Shown here piece by piece: positions 1 to 6,935 of a stretch of DNA of 6,953 nucleotides; the stretch's first letter is position 1, and every line of letters begins with the position of its first letter. This DNA is from Oscillospiraceae bacterium. GTDB lineage: Bacteria; Bacillota; Clostridia; Oscillospirales; Ruminococcaceae. The position numbers and the translations under genes were made by a program. The stretch spans positions 1 to 6,953 of the forward strand of contig DXWR01000177.1 in NCBI GenBank assembly GCA_019416775.1, read 5' to 3'. The notes under the pieces were generated by a model. The model worked only from the letters and a program-made list of their open reading frames with translations, was not told the DNA's origin and did no database searches.

Positions 1-3
1 GTT

Positions 4-1956
4 ATGGATTTAAAATATTTGGAATTGCTGGCCAAGGAATATCCCTCTGCCGAAGCAGTTTCCACCGAGATCATCAATCTCAGCGCCATTCGCAGTTTGC
101 CAAAAGGCACCGAGTATTTTTTCAGTGATCTGCACGGAGAATACGAAGCCTTTCTGCACCTGCTCAAAAGCGCTTCCGGCATGATCCTTTCCAAGATCGA
201 CCTGATCTTTGGCAAAACATTAAATACCAGCTCCCGTGAAGAACTGGCATCCTTGATTTACTATCCGGAGCAGCGGATGAAGCTGCTGCGGGCGGACGAT
301 CAATTAGACGATGAATGGCGCAAGCTCACCATTTACCGCTTGATTCAGGTGTGTGAAGCTGTTTCTGCAAAGTACACCCGTTCCCGGGTGCGCAAGCGGA
401 TGCCTCAAGAGTTTTCCTACGTGTTGGATGAGCTGCTCAACGTCACCGAGGACATCAACAAGGATTTTTATTACGAGGAAATCATCCATTCCATCCTGGA
501 CACCGGCATTGCGGACAGCTTTATCACCGCGCTCTGCCATTTGATTCAGAGCCTTTCCATTGATCAGCTCCACATCATCGGGGACATCTTCGACCGAGGT
601 CCCCGGGCCGACATTATCATGGATGAACTAATCCGATTCAAAAACGTGGACATTCAATGGGGCAACCACGATATTTCCTGGATGGGCGCCGCCTCCGGCA
701 ACCGGGCGCTGATGGCCAACGTAGTGCGGATTGCCACCAGCTACAACAGTTTTGACCAACTGGAAGATGGTTACGGCATCAATCTGCGGGCCCTGTCGGA
801 ATTTGCCGGCCGGGTATACCACGACGACCCCTGCTCCTACTTTGCTCCCCACACTCTGGATCGGAACAAATATGATCCGGTTGGATTGAATTTGGCGGCC
901 AAGATGCACAAAGCCATTGCTGTCATCCAGTTTAAACTGGAAGGCCAGCTGCTGGCCCGCCACCCGGAATACAACCTGACCCGGCATATTGGATTGAACA
1001 ATGTCAATTTCCAGGATATGACCGTGAATATTGAAGGAAAGAATTACCCCATGCGGGACACCTACCTCCCCACCATTGACCCCAAAGATCCCTGCAAACT
1101 GACCAAGGAGGAAGGGGCACTGATGGATGTACTGGCCGCTTCTTTTGAGCACAGTGAAAAGCTGCAAAAGCACATCAAGTTCCTCTATTCTCACGGCTCC
1201 ATGTACCGCACCTACAACAACAACCTGATGTACCACGGCTGCATCCCTATGGATGAACAGGGCAATTTCCGCAGCTACACCTTCACCGAAGGCAGCTATT
1301 CCGGCAAAGCCATGCTGGACTACATCAACAAAATTGCATCCCGGGCCTATTACGGCGGCTGCTCTAGGGAAAAGCAGCAATGCGCCATCGACTTTATGTG
1401 GTATCTCTGGTGCGGCCAGGATTCCCCCTTGTACGGCAAAGATAAAATGACTGCCTTTGAGCACTACTTCATCGAAGATAAGTCCACCTACAAAGAAACC
1501 TATGACCCCTACTACCGTCTGAACAATCAGGTAGAGATCTGCGACAAGATCCTCAAGGAATTTGGATTGGACCCCACCCACGGCCACATTATCAACGGCC
1601 ATGTCCCAGTGAAAAAGATTGACGGCGACAGTCCCATCAAGGCAGGAGGCAAGCTGTTCGTTATCGACGGCGGTATCTCCAAGGCCTATCAGTCCCGCAC
1701 CGGCATTGCAGGATACACCCTGATTTACGACTCCCACAGCCTGCGGTTGGCAGAGCACCGTCCCTTCCACCGCAACGAGCGGGAAAACACGCCGGATGTG
1801 CAGGTGGTAGAAAAGATGCCCCAACGGGTGAACATTGCCGACACCGACAACGGCAAGGCCATTGCGGAAGAGATTGAAGATCTCCGACAATTGCTGAAAG
1901 CCTACCGGGAAGGCGTGATTCAAGAAGGAATCGGCCGTCCCTATCGGTATCGCTGA
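4..1956 (+). CDS. fbp: Fructose-1,6-bisphosphatase class III
   Basis: A cytoplasmic metal-dependent enzyme that hydrolyses fructose 1,6-bisphosphate to fructose 6-phosphate and phosphate in gluconeogenesis. The 650-residue product is close to the length of the Bacillus subtilis class III enzyme (about 670 aa). The calcineurin-like phosphoesterase metal site is visible: DLHGE at residues 42-46, GDIFDRG at 193-199, GNHD at 220-223, a YSHG histidine around 397, and INGHVPV with H533. These are followed by FVIDGGIS at 552-559. The N-terminal stretch TEIINL...LPKGTE (residues 21-37) is typical of the family. The reading frame is intact to TGA. Only three bases precede the ATG, so the ribosome site and promoter lie outside the window. 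A start further upstream cannot be excluded, since the B. subtilis protein has a slightly longer N-terminus. It is convergent with the metal ATPase gene. The family assignment is very secure. Confidence 0.97.
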   Translation: MDLKYLELLAKEYPSAEAVSTEIINLSAIRSLPKGTEYFFSDLHGEYEAFLHLLKSASGMILSKIDLIFGKTLNTSSREELASLIYYPEQRMKLLRADDQLDDEWRKLTIYRLIQVCEAVSAKYTRSRVRKRMPQEFSYVLDELLNVTEDINKDFYYEEIIHSILDTGIADSFITALCHLIQSLSIDQLHIIGDIFDRGPRADIIMDELIRFKNVDIQWGNHDISWMGAASGNRALMANVVRIATSYNSFDQLEDGYGINLRALSEFAGRVYHDDPCSYFAPHTLDRNKYDPVGLNLAAKMHKAIAVIQFKLEGQLLARHPEYNLTRHIGLNNVNFQDMTVNIEGKNYPMRDTYLPTIDPKDPCKLTKEEGALMDVLAASFEHSEKLQKHIKFLYSHGSMYRTYNNNLMYHGCIPMDEQGNFRSYTFTEGSYSGKAMLDYINKIASRAYYGGCSREKQQCAIDFMWYLWCGQDSPLYGKDKMTAFEHYFIEDKSTYKETYDPYYRLNNQVEICDKILKEFGLDPTHGHIINGHVPVKKIDGDSPIKAGGKLFVIDGGISKAYQSRTGIAGYTLIYDSHSLRLAEHRPFHRNERENTPDVQVVEKMPQRVNIADTDNGKAIAEEIEDLRQLLKAYREGVIQEGIGRPYRYR

Positions 1957-1980
1957 TTCAAATGAAGCAGACAAAAGCAG

Positions 1981-2011
1981 AAGGAACCGTTGTAAAAGCG
2001 GTTCCTTTTTT
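1981..2011 (+). terminator. Intrinsic terminator of fbp
   Basis: A 9-bp perfect stem (AAGGAACCG at 1981-1989 with CGGTTCCTT at 1999-2007) closes a 9-nt loop and runs into six T residues (2006-2011). It lies 24 nt after the fbp stop codon and fits a rho-independent terminator. Read from the minus strand, the hairpin is followed only by the weaker CTGCTTTTG. It could therefore also stop transcription of the convergent ATPase operon, whose stop codon is 20 nt away, but the evidence for that direction is poorer. Confidence 0.88.
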
Positions 2012-2030
2012 GCAGCTATTTTTCTTGGAA

Positions 2031-4211
2031 TTACAAGGCTTGTTCCGGCACGGGAGTCGAAGCGATTTGGGGATTGGCTTTGACTTCTTTCAGCTTTAGG
2101 GTGCGCACCGCATTGAGGATGGCCAACAAACACACTCCCACATCGGCAAACACAGCCAGCCACATATTCACCATGCCAAACACACTGAGCAGCAGCACCA
2201 CCACTTTAATGACCAAAGCAAAGACGATGTTTTCCTTCACAATGGTCATGGTGCGCCGGGCGTGGGCAATGGCATTGGCCACCTGGGAAGGTTCATCAGT
2301 CATAATCACCACATCGGCAGCCTCCATGGCAGCGCCGCTGCCCACGCCGCCCATGGCAATGCCTACGTCAGCTCTGGCCAACACCGGAGCGTCATTGATG
2401 CCATCCCCCACAAAAGCCACCGCTCCTTTTTCCTGTTCCATCAACGCTTCCAGGTGGGCCAGCTTATCCTGGGGAAGCAGCTGGCAATATACCTGATCCA
2501 TTCCCAGCCGGGCGGCCACCCGTTTTCCTACCGATTCCCGGTCTCCCGTGAGCATTACCGTTTGACGGATGCCCAGGGTATGGAACCGGCGGATGGCCTC
2601 AGCGGCATCGGGCTTGATTTGATCTTCCAGCACCACTGCCCCCAAATACTTCCCGTCCACCGCCACCAACACAGCAGTTTCCCGGGGAAGGTATTCCGGC
2701 AAAGCAACCTGATGCTCCTCCAACAATTTCAGATTTCCGCAAAGGACCTGTTCTCCGGTGGACAAGGTCACTTCAACTCCCCGTCCGGGATGTTCCTGCA
2801 CCTGTTGCGCAGGGAGAATGGTTCCTTTATAAGCAGCAGCCACCGACTGTGCCATAGGGTGGTTGGAACAGGCTTCCGCTGCCGCCCCATAAGCCAGAAG
2901 AGTATCCTCTTCCACCCCCGGCTGAGGCAGCAATTTGCTCACCGAAAAGCTTCCCTTGGTGAGGGTGCCGGTTTTGTCCAACACCACCGTATCCACCTTG
3001 GCCAAGGCTTCCAGATAGTTGCTTCCCTTCACCAAAATACCCTTTCGGGAAGCGCCGCCAATGCCTCCAAAGAAACTCAGCGGCACCGAAATCACCAAAG
3101 CACAAGGACAGCTGACCACCAAGAACACCAAGGCACGATACACCCAGTCCTGCCACTGCGCGGGGAACAACAAGGAAGGGATCAGCCCCAGCAGTGCAGC
3201 CAAAATCACCACAATTGGAGTGTAGTACTTTGCAAACCGGCTGATGAACTCCTGACTTTTGGCTTTGCGGCTGGAGGCGTGCTCCACCATTTCCAAAATC
3301 TTGCTGACGGTGGAGTCGGCATAAAGGCTCTCTACCTTTAGGATCAACTGCCCGTCCCCATTGATGCTGCCGCTGAGCACCCGGCTGCCGGGCTCTACCT
3401 CCACCGGCATGGATTCTCCGGTGAGCGCTTTGGTGTCCAGTTGGGAAATACCGCTTTCCACCACCCCGTCCAGAGGAACCTTATCCCCGGGACGGATACG
3501 AATCCGCTGTCCGACCTGGACCTGGGCAGGGGACACGGTAACCACCCCGGTATCGGTGATAAGCTGAGCGGATTCCGGACGAATGTCCATCAAATCGGCA
3601 ATGGATTTCCGGGATTTTTCCACCGCCAGGTCCTGGCAGAATTCTCCGATTTGATAGAGCACCATGACCAGCACGCCCTCCATATGCTCCCCAATGGCAA
3701 AGGCCCCCAGAGACGCAATGGACATCAACAAATTCTCATCGAAGATCTGGCCGTGACGGATGTTTTTCACGCTCTGCCACAAAATGTCATAGCCGCTGAG
3801 CAGATAAGCTGCCGCCATCACCGCCAGGCTGATCCACCCCGGCACCTGGGTCCAGACATTTTCTAATAGGATACCAATGGCTGCCAACACCACCGCCCCG
3901 CCGATCCGAAGGAAAAAGGGTTTTTGGGAGCTTTTTGCAGCTTCCTGAGGAGAGGGTTTACAGCTCCCGGAGCTGTCCTTGGAATCCGGCTCCAAAATGG
4001 TCATTTCCGGCTCCACCTGTTTGGCGCATTGCCGGACTGCTTCCAATGCTTGCGATGAGGTATACCCCTCTGCAGGAGTTAAATACAGCTTCGATGCGGC
4101 AAAATCCAGATTGACCTCTTCCGTTTCCTGAAGTTTTGCAATGGCCCGCTCCACCTTTTCCGCACAGTTCGGGCAATCCAAACCCTGAATAATATAGCAA
4201 CTGGCATCCAT
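2031..4211 (-). CDS. cadA: Zn/Cd/Pb-exporting P1B-type ATPase (CadA/ZntA-like)
   Basis: A membrane pump that uses ATP to export soft divalent metals, most likely Zn(II), Cd(II) and Pb(II). The 726 residues carry one N-terminal metal-binding domain with GLDCPNC (D12, C13, C16); the Asp before the first Cys is typical of Zn/Cd/Pb rather than copper domains. Then come membrane segments from about residue 100, the actuator loop TGES (264-267), the transmembrane SCPC motif (C368, C370), the phosphorylation site DKTGT (D412), the HP motif (H451-P452), TGDR (555-558) and GDGINDAP (602-609). K669 and the ADVG Asp D690 in the last membrane pair have the same 21-residue separation as K693/D714 in E. 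coli ZntA, which marks the P1B-2 subgroup. The start has a strong AGGAGG site 8 nt upstream that overlaps the stop of the repressor gene, implying one operon with coupled translation. Whether zinc, cadmium or lead is the natural substrate cannot be read from sequence. Confidence 0.95.
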   Translation of the reverse strand: MDASCYIIQGLDCPNCAEKVERAIAKLQETEEVNLDFAASKLYLTPAEGYTSSQALEAVRQCAKQVEPEMTILEPDSKDSSGSCKPSPQEAAKSSQKPFFLRIGGAVVLAAIGILLENVWTQVPGWISLAVMAAAYLLSGYDILWQSVKNIRHGQIFDENLLMSIASLGAFAIGEHMEGVLVMVLYQIGEFCQDLAVEKSRKSIADLMDIRPESAQLITDTGVVTVSPAQVQVGQRIRIRPGDKVPLDGVVESGISQLDTKALTGESMPVEVEPGSRVLSGSINGDGQLILKVESLYADSTVSKILEMVEHASSRKAKSQEFISRFAKYYTPIVVILAALLGLIPSLLFPAQWQDWVYRALVFLVVSCPCALVISVPLSFFGGIGGASRKGILVKGSNYLEALAKVDTVVLDKTGTLTKGSFSVSKLLPQPGVEEDTLLAYGAAAEACSNHPMAQSVAAAYKGTILPAQQVQEHPGRGVEVTLSTGEQVLCGNLKLLEEHQVALPEYLPRETAVLVAVDGKYLGAVVLEDQIKPDAAEAIRRFHTLGIRQTVMLTGDRESVGKRVAARLGMDQVYCQLLPQDKLAHLEALMEQEKGAVAFVGDGINDAPVLARADVGIAMGGVGSGAAMEAADVVIMTDEPSQVANAIAHARRTMTIVKENIVFALVIKVVVLLLSVFGMVNMWLAVFADVGVCLLAILNAVRTLKLKEVKANPQIASTPVPEQAL

Positions 4212-4219
4212 TCTTCTAT

Positions 4220-4226
4220 CCTCCTA
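4220..4226 (-). promoter_or_regulatory. Ribosome binding site overlapping upstream stop codon
   Basis: On the minus strand the sequence TAGGAGG combines the TAG stop of the repressor gene (4224-4226) with a near-perfect Shine-Dalgarno AGGAGG (4220-4225). It sits 8 nt before the ATPase ATG at 4211. This fixes the ATPase start. It also suggests that ribosomes finishing the repressor can reinitiate on the pump gene. Confidence 0.85.
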
Positions 4227-4595
4227 CTCCTGTACGTGCTCCAATCCTTGATTGAAAATGGTGACGATATGATCATCTGCTAATGAATAGTACACCGTTT
4301 TCCCCTCCCGGCGGTACTTCACTAGGCCAGCCTGTTTCAACACCCGCAGCTGATGGGAAATAGCGGATTGGGTCATTCCCAACAAGTCTGCAATGTCACA
4401 AACGCACATTTCACTTTCAAACAGCACATATAAAATCTTGATCCGGGTGCTGTCTCCGAACACCTTAAACAATTCGGCCACATCATACAGCACTTCATCC
4501 TGGGGGATCCGGGGTTTCACCGCATCCACAATCTGCCGGTGAACGCAAAGCTGATCACACTGCTCGCATTGTTCCGGTTCACTGCATGGTTTCAT
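4224..4595 (-). CDS. cadC: ArsR/SmtB-family metal-sensing repressor (CadC-like)
   Basis: A winged-helix repressor that leaves its operator when metal binds. From the ATG at 4595 it is 123 residues. This start is preferred because AAAGGA lies 9 nt upstream. The alternative ATG at 4622 would add nine residues, lies inside the predicted operator and has no visible ribosome site. Four cysteines occur near the N-terminus (C4, C10, C13, C17). The α3 motif SEMCVCDIADLLG holds C64 and C66, the arrangement of the CadC α3N site. The recognition helix region is TQSAISHQLRVLKQAGLV, followed by the wing KYRREGKTVYYSL. The C-terminal helix has D107, H109, H120 and E123, matching the D-x-H, ten residues, H-xx-E pattern of the SmtB α5 zinc site. 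Both sensor sites therefore look intact, as in CadC and ZiaR. It is the first gene of the operon with the P-type ATPase and most likely autoregulates it. The symbol is given by similarity; zinc-specific relatives cannot be excluded. Confidence 0.93.
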   Translation of the reverse strand: MKPCSEPEQCEQCDQLCVHRQIVDAVKPRIPQDEVLYDVAELFKVFGDSTRIKILYVLFESEMCVCDIADLLGMTQSAISHQLRVLKQAGLVKYRREGKTVYYSLADDHIVTIFNQGLEHVQE

Positions 4596-4604
4596 CCAAT
4601 CGCT

Positions 4605-4610
4605 TCCTTT
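4605..4610 (-). promoter_or_regulatory. Ribosome binding site of the repressor gene
   Basis: AAAGGA on the minus strand, 9 nt before the ATG at 4595. It decides between this start and the more upstream in-frame ATG at 4622, which lies within the operator palindrome and lacks a purine-rich leader. Confidence 0.7.
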
Positions 4611-4619
4611 CTGTATTAT

Positions 4620-4641
4620 CATATGAGCATTTGTTCATATG
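4620..4641. promoter_or_regulatory. Predicted CadC/SmtB-type operator
   Basis: A 10-2-10 inverted repeat with half-sites CATATGAGCA and TGTTCATATG around a central TT. Nine of ten positions are complementary, with a single mismatch (G in place of A). The TGAnCA/TGTTCA core and the two-base centre resemble the 12-2-12 operators known for ArsR/SmtB/CadC repressors. It starts only a few bases downstream of the predicted transcription start of the repressor-ATPase operon, a suitable place to block transcription. A further partial half-site, ATGTTCT, follows at 4639-4645. Binding itself is inferred. Confidence 0.8.
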
Positions 4642-4651
4642 TTCTGATTGT

Positions 4652-4680
4652 AATATAGCACTTCCGGCATACGTTGTCAA
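4652..4680 (-). promoter_or_regulatory. Sigma-A-type promoter of the cadC-cadA operon
   Basis: On the minus strand a perfect -35 TTGACA (4680-4675) is separated by 17 nt from a -10 TATATT (4657-4652), which places the start of transcription near 4645. Directly upstream of the -35 element, positions 4681-4706 are A/T tracts that could act as an UP element. The promoter is strong by consensus. Tight repression through the adjacent inverted repeat would then make sense for a metal-inducible operon. Confidence 0.85.
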
Positions 4681-4706
4681 TAGCTTTTTCCCTTTTTTGA
4701 AAAAAA

Positions 4707-4735
4707 GCATGAAATCCCCCAAAACCGCTTATACA
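4707..4735 (+). promoter_or_regulatory. Weak candidate promoter for the spoVB-like gene
   Basis: The only promoter-like sequence upstream of the flippase gene is TATACA (4730-4735), 18 nt after GCATG (4707-4711). TATACA partly resembles either a sigma-A -10 or the CATACA-type -10 of sporulation sigma E. GCATG resembles the -35 of sporulation sigma factors, but the spacing is longer than the usual 13-15 nt. spoVB is known to be sigma-E dependent in Bacillus subtilis, which motivates the search. The match itself is poor, so this is tentative. Confidence 0.2.
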
Positions 4736-4759
4736 TGAAATCAGCGGGGAGGGATGAAG

Positions 4760-6244
4760 ATGAAACGGCAGTCCATGATCAGCGGCGCCATGGTGCTGGC
4801 GGTTGGAATGCTTCTGGTCAAACTGCTGGGACTACTATGCAAAATCCCCCTGTCCCGTATTTTGGGGACTGCAGGGATGGGATACTTTTCCGCTTCCTAC
4901 ACCCTGTTTACCGCCGTTTACGGCCTTACCGTCACCGGTCTCACCGGAGCAGCCAGCCAATGCACCGCGTCCCTGATGGCCCAAGGCCGGTACGGCGACT
5001 GCAAAAAACTATTGGCTGGTTCAGTGAAATGGTACACCTTAACCGGACTGGCAGGATGCCTATTGCTGGTGGGGCTAGCCCCAATGCTCTGCGCCTTGAT
5101 CCACAGCCCCAAAAGCCAACCCGGCCTATGGATGATCGCCCCCGCCGTACTGTTTTCCTGTTTGGCAGCGGCACTGCGAGGACACTTTGAAGGCACCCGC
5201 AATATGACCCCCACCTCTTTGTCTCAGGTAGCGGAAGCCGGGGTGAAGCTGATCTGTTCGGTAGGGATGTCCATGGGGGTGCTGTGGTGGGGCGAGCGGG
5301 AGTTTGCGCGCACCGGTGAAGTGCTAGGTCAATCTGCCTCCAACTGGGAGGAAGCCCAAGCCATTCTCCTTCCCTGGGCCAGCGCCGCTGCTTTGCTGGG
5401 GATCACCTTAAGCACTCTGGCCGGGACAATCGTATTGGCGCTGCTGCTGAAACATCAGCCTCCGGTCACCTCTTTTTTGGCCAAGCAAGCGCCCCCGACC
5501 CTGAAACAAAGCCAGCAAATTCGTCAGCTTTGGAAACTGGCACTGCCCATCACCTTCAGCAGTGTTATTACCAGCGTCACCTCTCTCATCGACCTGTTTA
5601 CCATCCCTTCCGGGGTAAGGCGGGCCGCAGCGGCAGCGCCCCAACTCTACCTTTCCTTGAGCCAAACCCTGGAGCCGGGGCAGCAGCTTTCCGAATTGCT
5701 TTACGGCGCCTACACCATGGCTTTGGCGGTGTTTCATCTGGTGCCTTCCTTTACCGGTTTATTGGGAAAAACCGCCCTGCCTGCCATTACCGAAAGCCGA
5801 ATGGGACAGAAACCCCACTCCATCGGGCGGCAGTTGAAGCTGGTGGTGGGGGGATCCGCCCTCATTTGCATCCCGGCGGGATTGGCAATGGGATTTGCCG
5901 CCCCTTTGATGACCCATATTCTCTACGGCGCTCAAGACGGTTGGCAGGTCATCGCCCAAACCATGACGCTGCTGGCCCCGGGAGCGGTGTGCTGCGGGCT
6001 GGCGGTGCCGCTGTACAGCGTGCTCCAAGGACTGGGCCGGGCGGATCTGCCGGTGTGGTTTTTGCTCATCGGCAGCGGGGTCAAGATGGCGGGAAATCTG
6101 GTTCTGATCCCCCTGCCCCAGCTGGGGCTTTCCGGCGCCGCCATTGCCACCGATCTGTGCTACGCTTTGGTGCTGGGGTGCTGTTTCTGGGCTGTGTGGC
6201 GGGAAAAGCGGAAGTTGGAAGCAAAGAAATCCCCCACCCAATAA
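4760..6244 (+). CDS. spoVB: SpoVB/MurJ-like polysaccharide flippase (stage V sporulation protein B family)
   Basis: A polytopic membrane protein of the MOP flippase superfamily. Relatives move lipid-linked cell-wall or polysaccharide precursors across the membrane, and SpoVB itself is required for spore cortex formation. From the ATG at 4760 it has 494 residues; GGAGG (4748-4752) is 7 nt upstream. The ATG two codons earlier (4754) is only 1 nt from that site and so less likely. Hydrophobic segments recur along the whole length. Numbered from the ATG at 4754, family-typical features are LVKLLGLLCKIPLSRILG (21-38), LRGHFEGTRNMTPTSLSQVAEA (141-162, in which RGxFEGxxNMTPT is characteristic), LQGLGRADLP (424-433), NLVLIP (448-453) and GAAIAT (461-466). 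The tail is basic, as expected for a cytoplasmic end. It is divergent from the metal operon and convergent with the partial gene on its right. Whether this copy acts in sporulation or in vegetative wall synthesis cannot be told from sequence alone. Confidence 0.92.
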   Translation: MKRQSMISGAMVLAVGMLLVKLLGLLCKIPLSRILGTAGMGYFSASYTLFTAVYGLTVTGLTGAASQCTASLMAQGRYGDCKKLLAGSVKWYTLTGLAGCLLLVGLAPMLCALIHSPKSQPGLWMIAPAVLFSCLAAALRGHFEGTRNMTPTSLSQVAEAGVKLICSVGMSMGVLWWGEREFARTGEVLGQSASNWEEAQAILLPWASAAALLGITLSTLAGTIVLALLLKHQPPVTSFLAKQAPPTLKQSQQIRQLWKLALPITFSSVITSVTSLIDLFTIPSGVRRAAAAAPQLYLSLSQTLEPGQQLSELLYGAYTMALAVFHLVPSFTGLLGKTALPAITESRMGQKPHSIGRQLKLVVGGSALICIPAGLAMGFAAPLMTHILYGAQDGWQVIAQTMTLLAPGAVCCGLAVPLYSVLQGLGRADLPVWFLLIGSGVKMAGNLVLIPLPQLGLSGAAIATDLCYALVLGCCFWAVWREKRKLEAKKSPTQ

Positions 6245-6261
6245 AGGATGGGGGAAATTTC
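6226..6261. terminator. Probable bidirectional terminator between spoVB and the last gene
   Basis: An inverted repeat pairs CCCCCACCC (6231-6239) with GGATGGGGG (6246-6254), with one C-A mismatch and a 6-nt loop holding the spoVB TAA stop. Flanking GAAAT (6226-6230) and ATTTC (6257-6261) can extend the stem past a two-base bulge. On the plus strand a T-rich stretch follows, with TTTTTCTTGTTT beginning about 13 nt after the repeat. On the minus strand ATTTCTTTG follows the GC stem. The T-tracts are imperfect, so efficiency is uncertain, but the position between convergent genes fits. Confidence 0.55.
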
Positions 6262-6935
6262 AACTTTGCTTTTTCTTGTTTCGACGCCGCCAAATCAACA
6301 CAGCAGCAGCACAGACGACAACCGCCCCAGCGCCCACGCCGCACCAGAGCAGAATCGTCTGGACGCTTGGCCCCTGCCGCTGGACAATGCCGGGGACGAC
6401 CTGGGGCAAGCCTCCAATCACCCGATCCGTCCCTTCGGGCAGTTCCAGTTCCTGAAGAGGTGGGAGATAGTAAAAGGATTCCGAATTGGCTGCCACCTGC
6501 CGAAAATCAAAAACGCCTGCTTCCGGCTGGGTGCCTGGAACGGCAATCCGTTGCAGATAGGCCGCATCACCATGTACCTCAGCCTGTGTGACCATAACCA
6601 TGGTATCAATGGTATCCGAACACAACAAACAGGTCATCATTCCTGCGCCGTTGCCCACAAACAGCGCCTGGGAAACCTCTTTGGAGGAGGCATCCAATCC
6701 GGCCTGCACGGCGGCATCGTATCCTCCAACCCCTTCCGGCAAAATCACCTGCAGAGAAGAAATTTCCCAATGAGACGGCGCTCCCAGTACTTCACTGCTT
6801 TGATCCAACGTAATGGATACTGTGTCCTCCTCTAGGAAAATATAGCCGATCCACTGGGCGTATTCCGAGGATAAAAGAGTCAATAAATCCTCGGTTTTGG
6901 TAAGATTAAAAATATTTTCTTGCGTCATATATAAT
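6260..6935 (-). CDS. Unrecognised membrane-anchored protein, 5' end missing
   Basis: I do not recognise this protein. The frame is open from the contig end to a TGA at 6260, giving about 224 genuine residues. Most of it looks like a soluble mixed alpha/beta region, rich in Glu, Gln, Gly and Val. Near the C-terminus is one hydrophobic segment, TILLWCGVGAGAVVVCAAAVLIW, followed by the basic tail RRRNKKKQS. By the positive-inside rule the tail is cytoplasmic and the preceding domain extracytoplasmic. That would require an N-terminal signal sequence, which is not seen here and may be lost beyond the contig end. The first in-frame genuine ATG is at 6928, but only seven native bases precede it, so that start cannot be judged. 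The six codons before residue 7 come from adapter sequence and must be discarded. Short loop segments, for example VLPEG-like and LELPEGTDRV, suggest beta structure but no named fold. Confidence 0.65.

Noticed and set aside
1957..2030. Small gene or RNA between fbp and the ATPase gene
   Set aside because: The 74 nt are accounted for by the terminator hairpin and contain no start codon with a ribosome site.
628..2163. Long minus-strand open frame (511 codons) opposite fbp
   Set aside because: It is the antisense shadow of a clearly conserved enzyme, runs through the fbp terminator into the ATPase gene, and its translation is low-complexity Val/Gly/His-rich with no motif.
2262..3341. Plus-strand open frame (359 codons) inside the ATPase gene
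   Set aside because: It is the antisense of the conserved P-type ATPase core; the His/Gln/Ser-rich translation has no recognisable domain and no ribosome site.
4683..4708. AT-rich inverted repeat (GCTTTTT ... AAAAAGC) as a terminator or riboregulator
   Set aside because: The stem is nearly all A-T with a 12-nt loop, and no transcript should end there because both flanking genes point away. An UP-element role for the operon promoter is simpler.
4735..5190. Open frame starting upstream of the spoVB start
   Set aside because: Its frame differs from spoVB, its ATG lacks a ribosome site, and the Arg/Pro-rich product has no hydrophobic segments or motif.
5530..6591. Plus-strand open frame (353 codons) overlapping spoVB and the last gene
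   Set aside because: It is out of frame with the membrane protein, crosses the probable terminator, and its translation is Arg/Gly/Pro/His-rich, typical of a shifted frame in GC-rich DNA.
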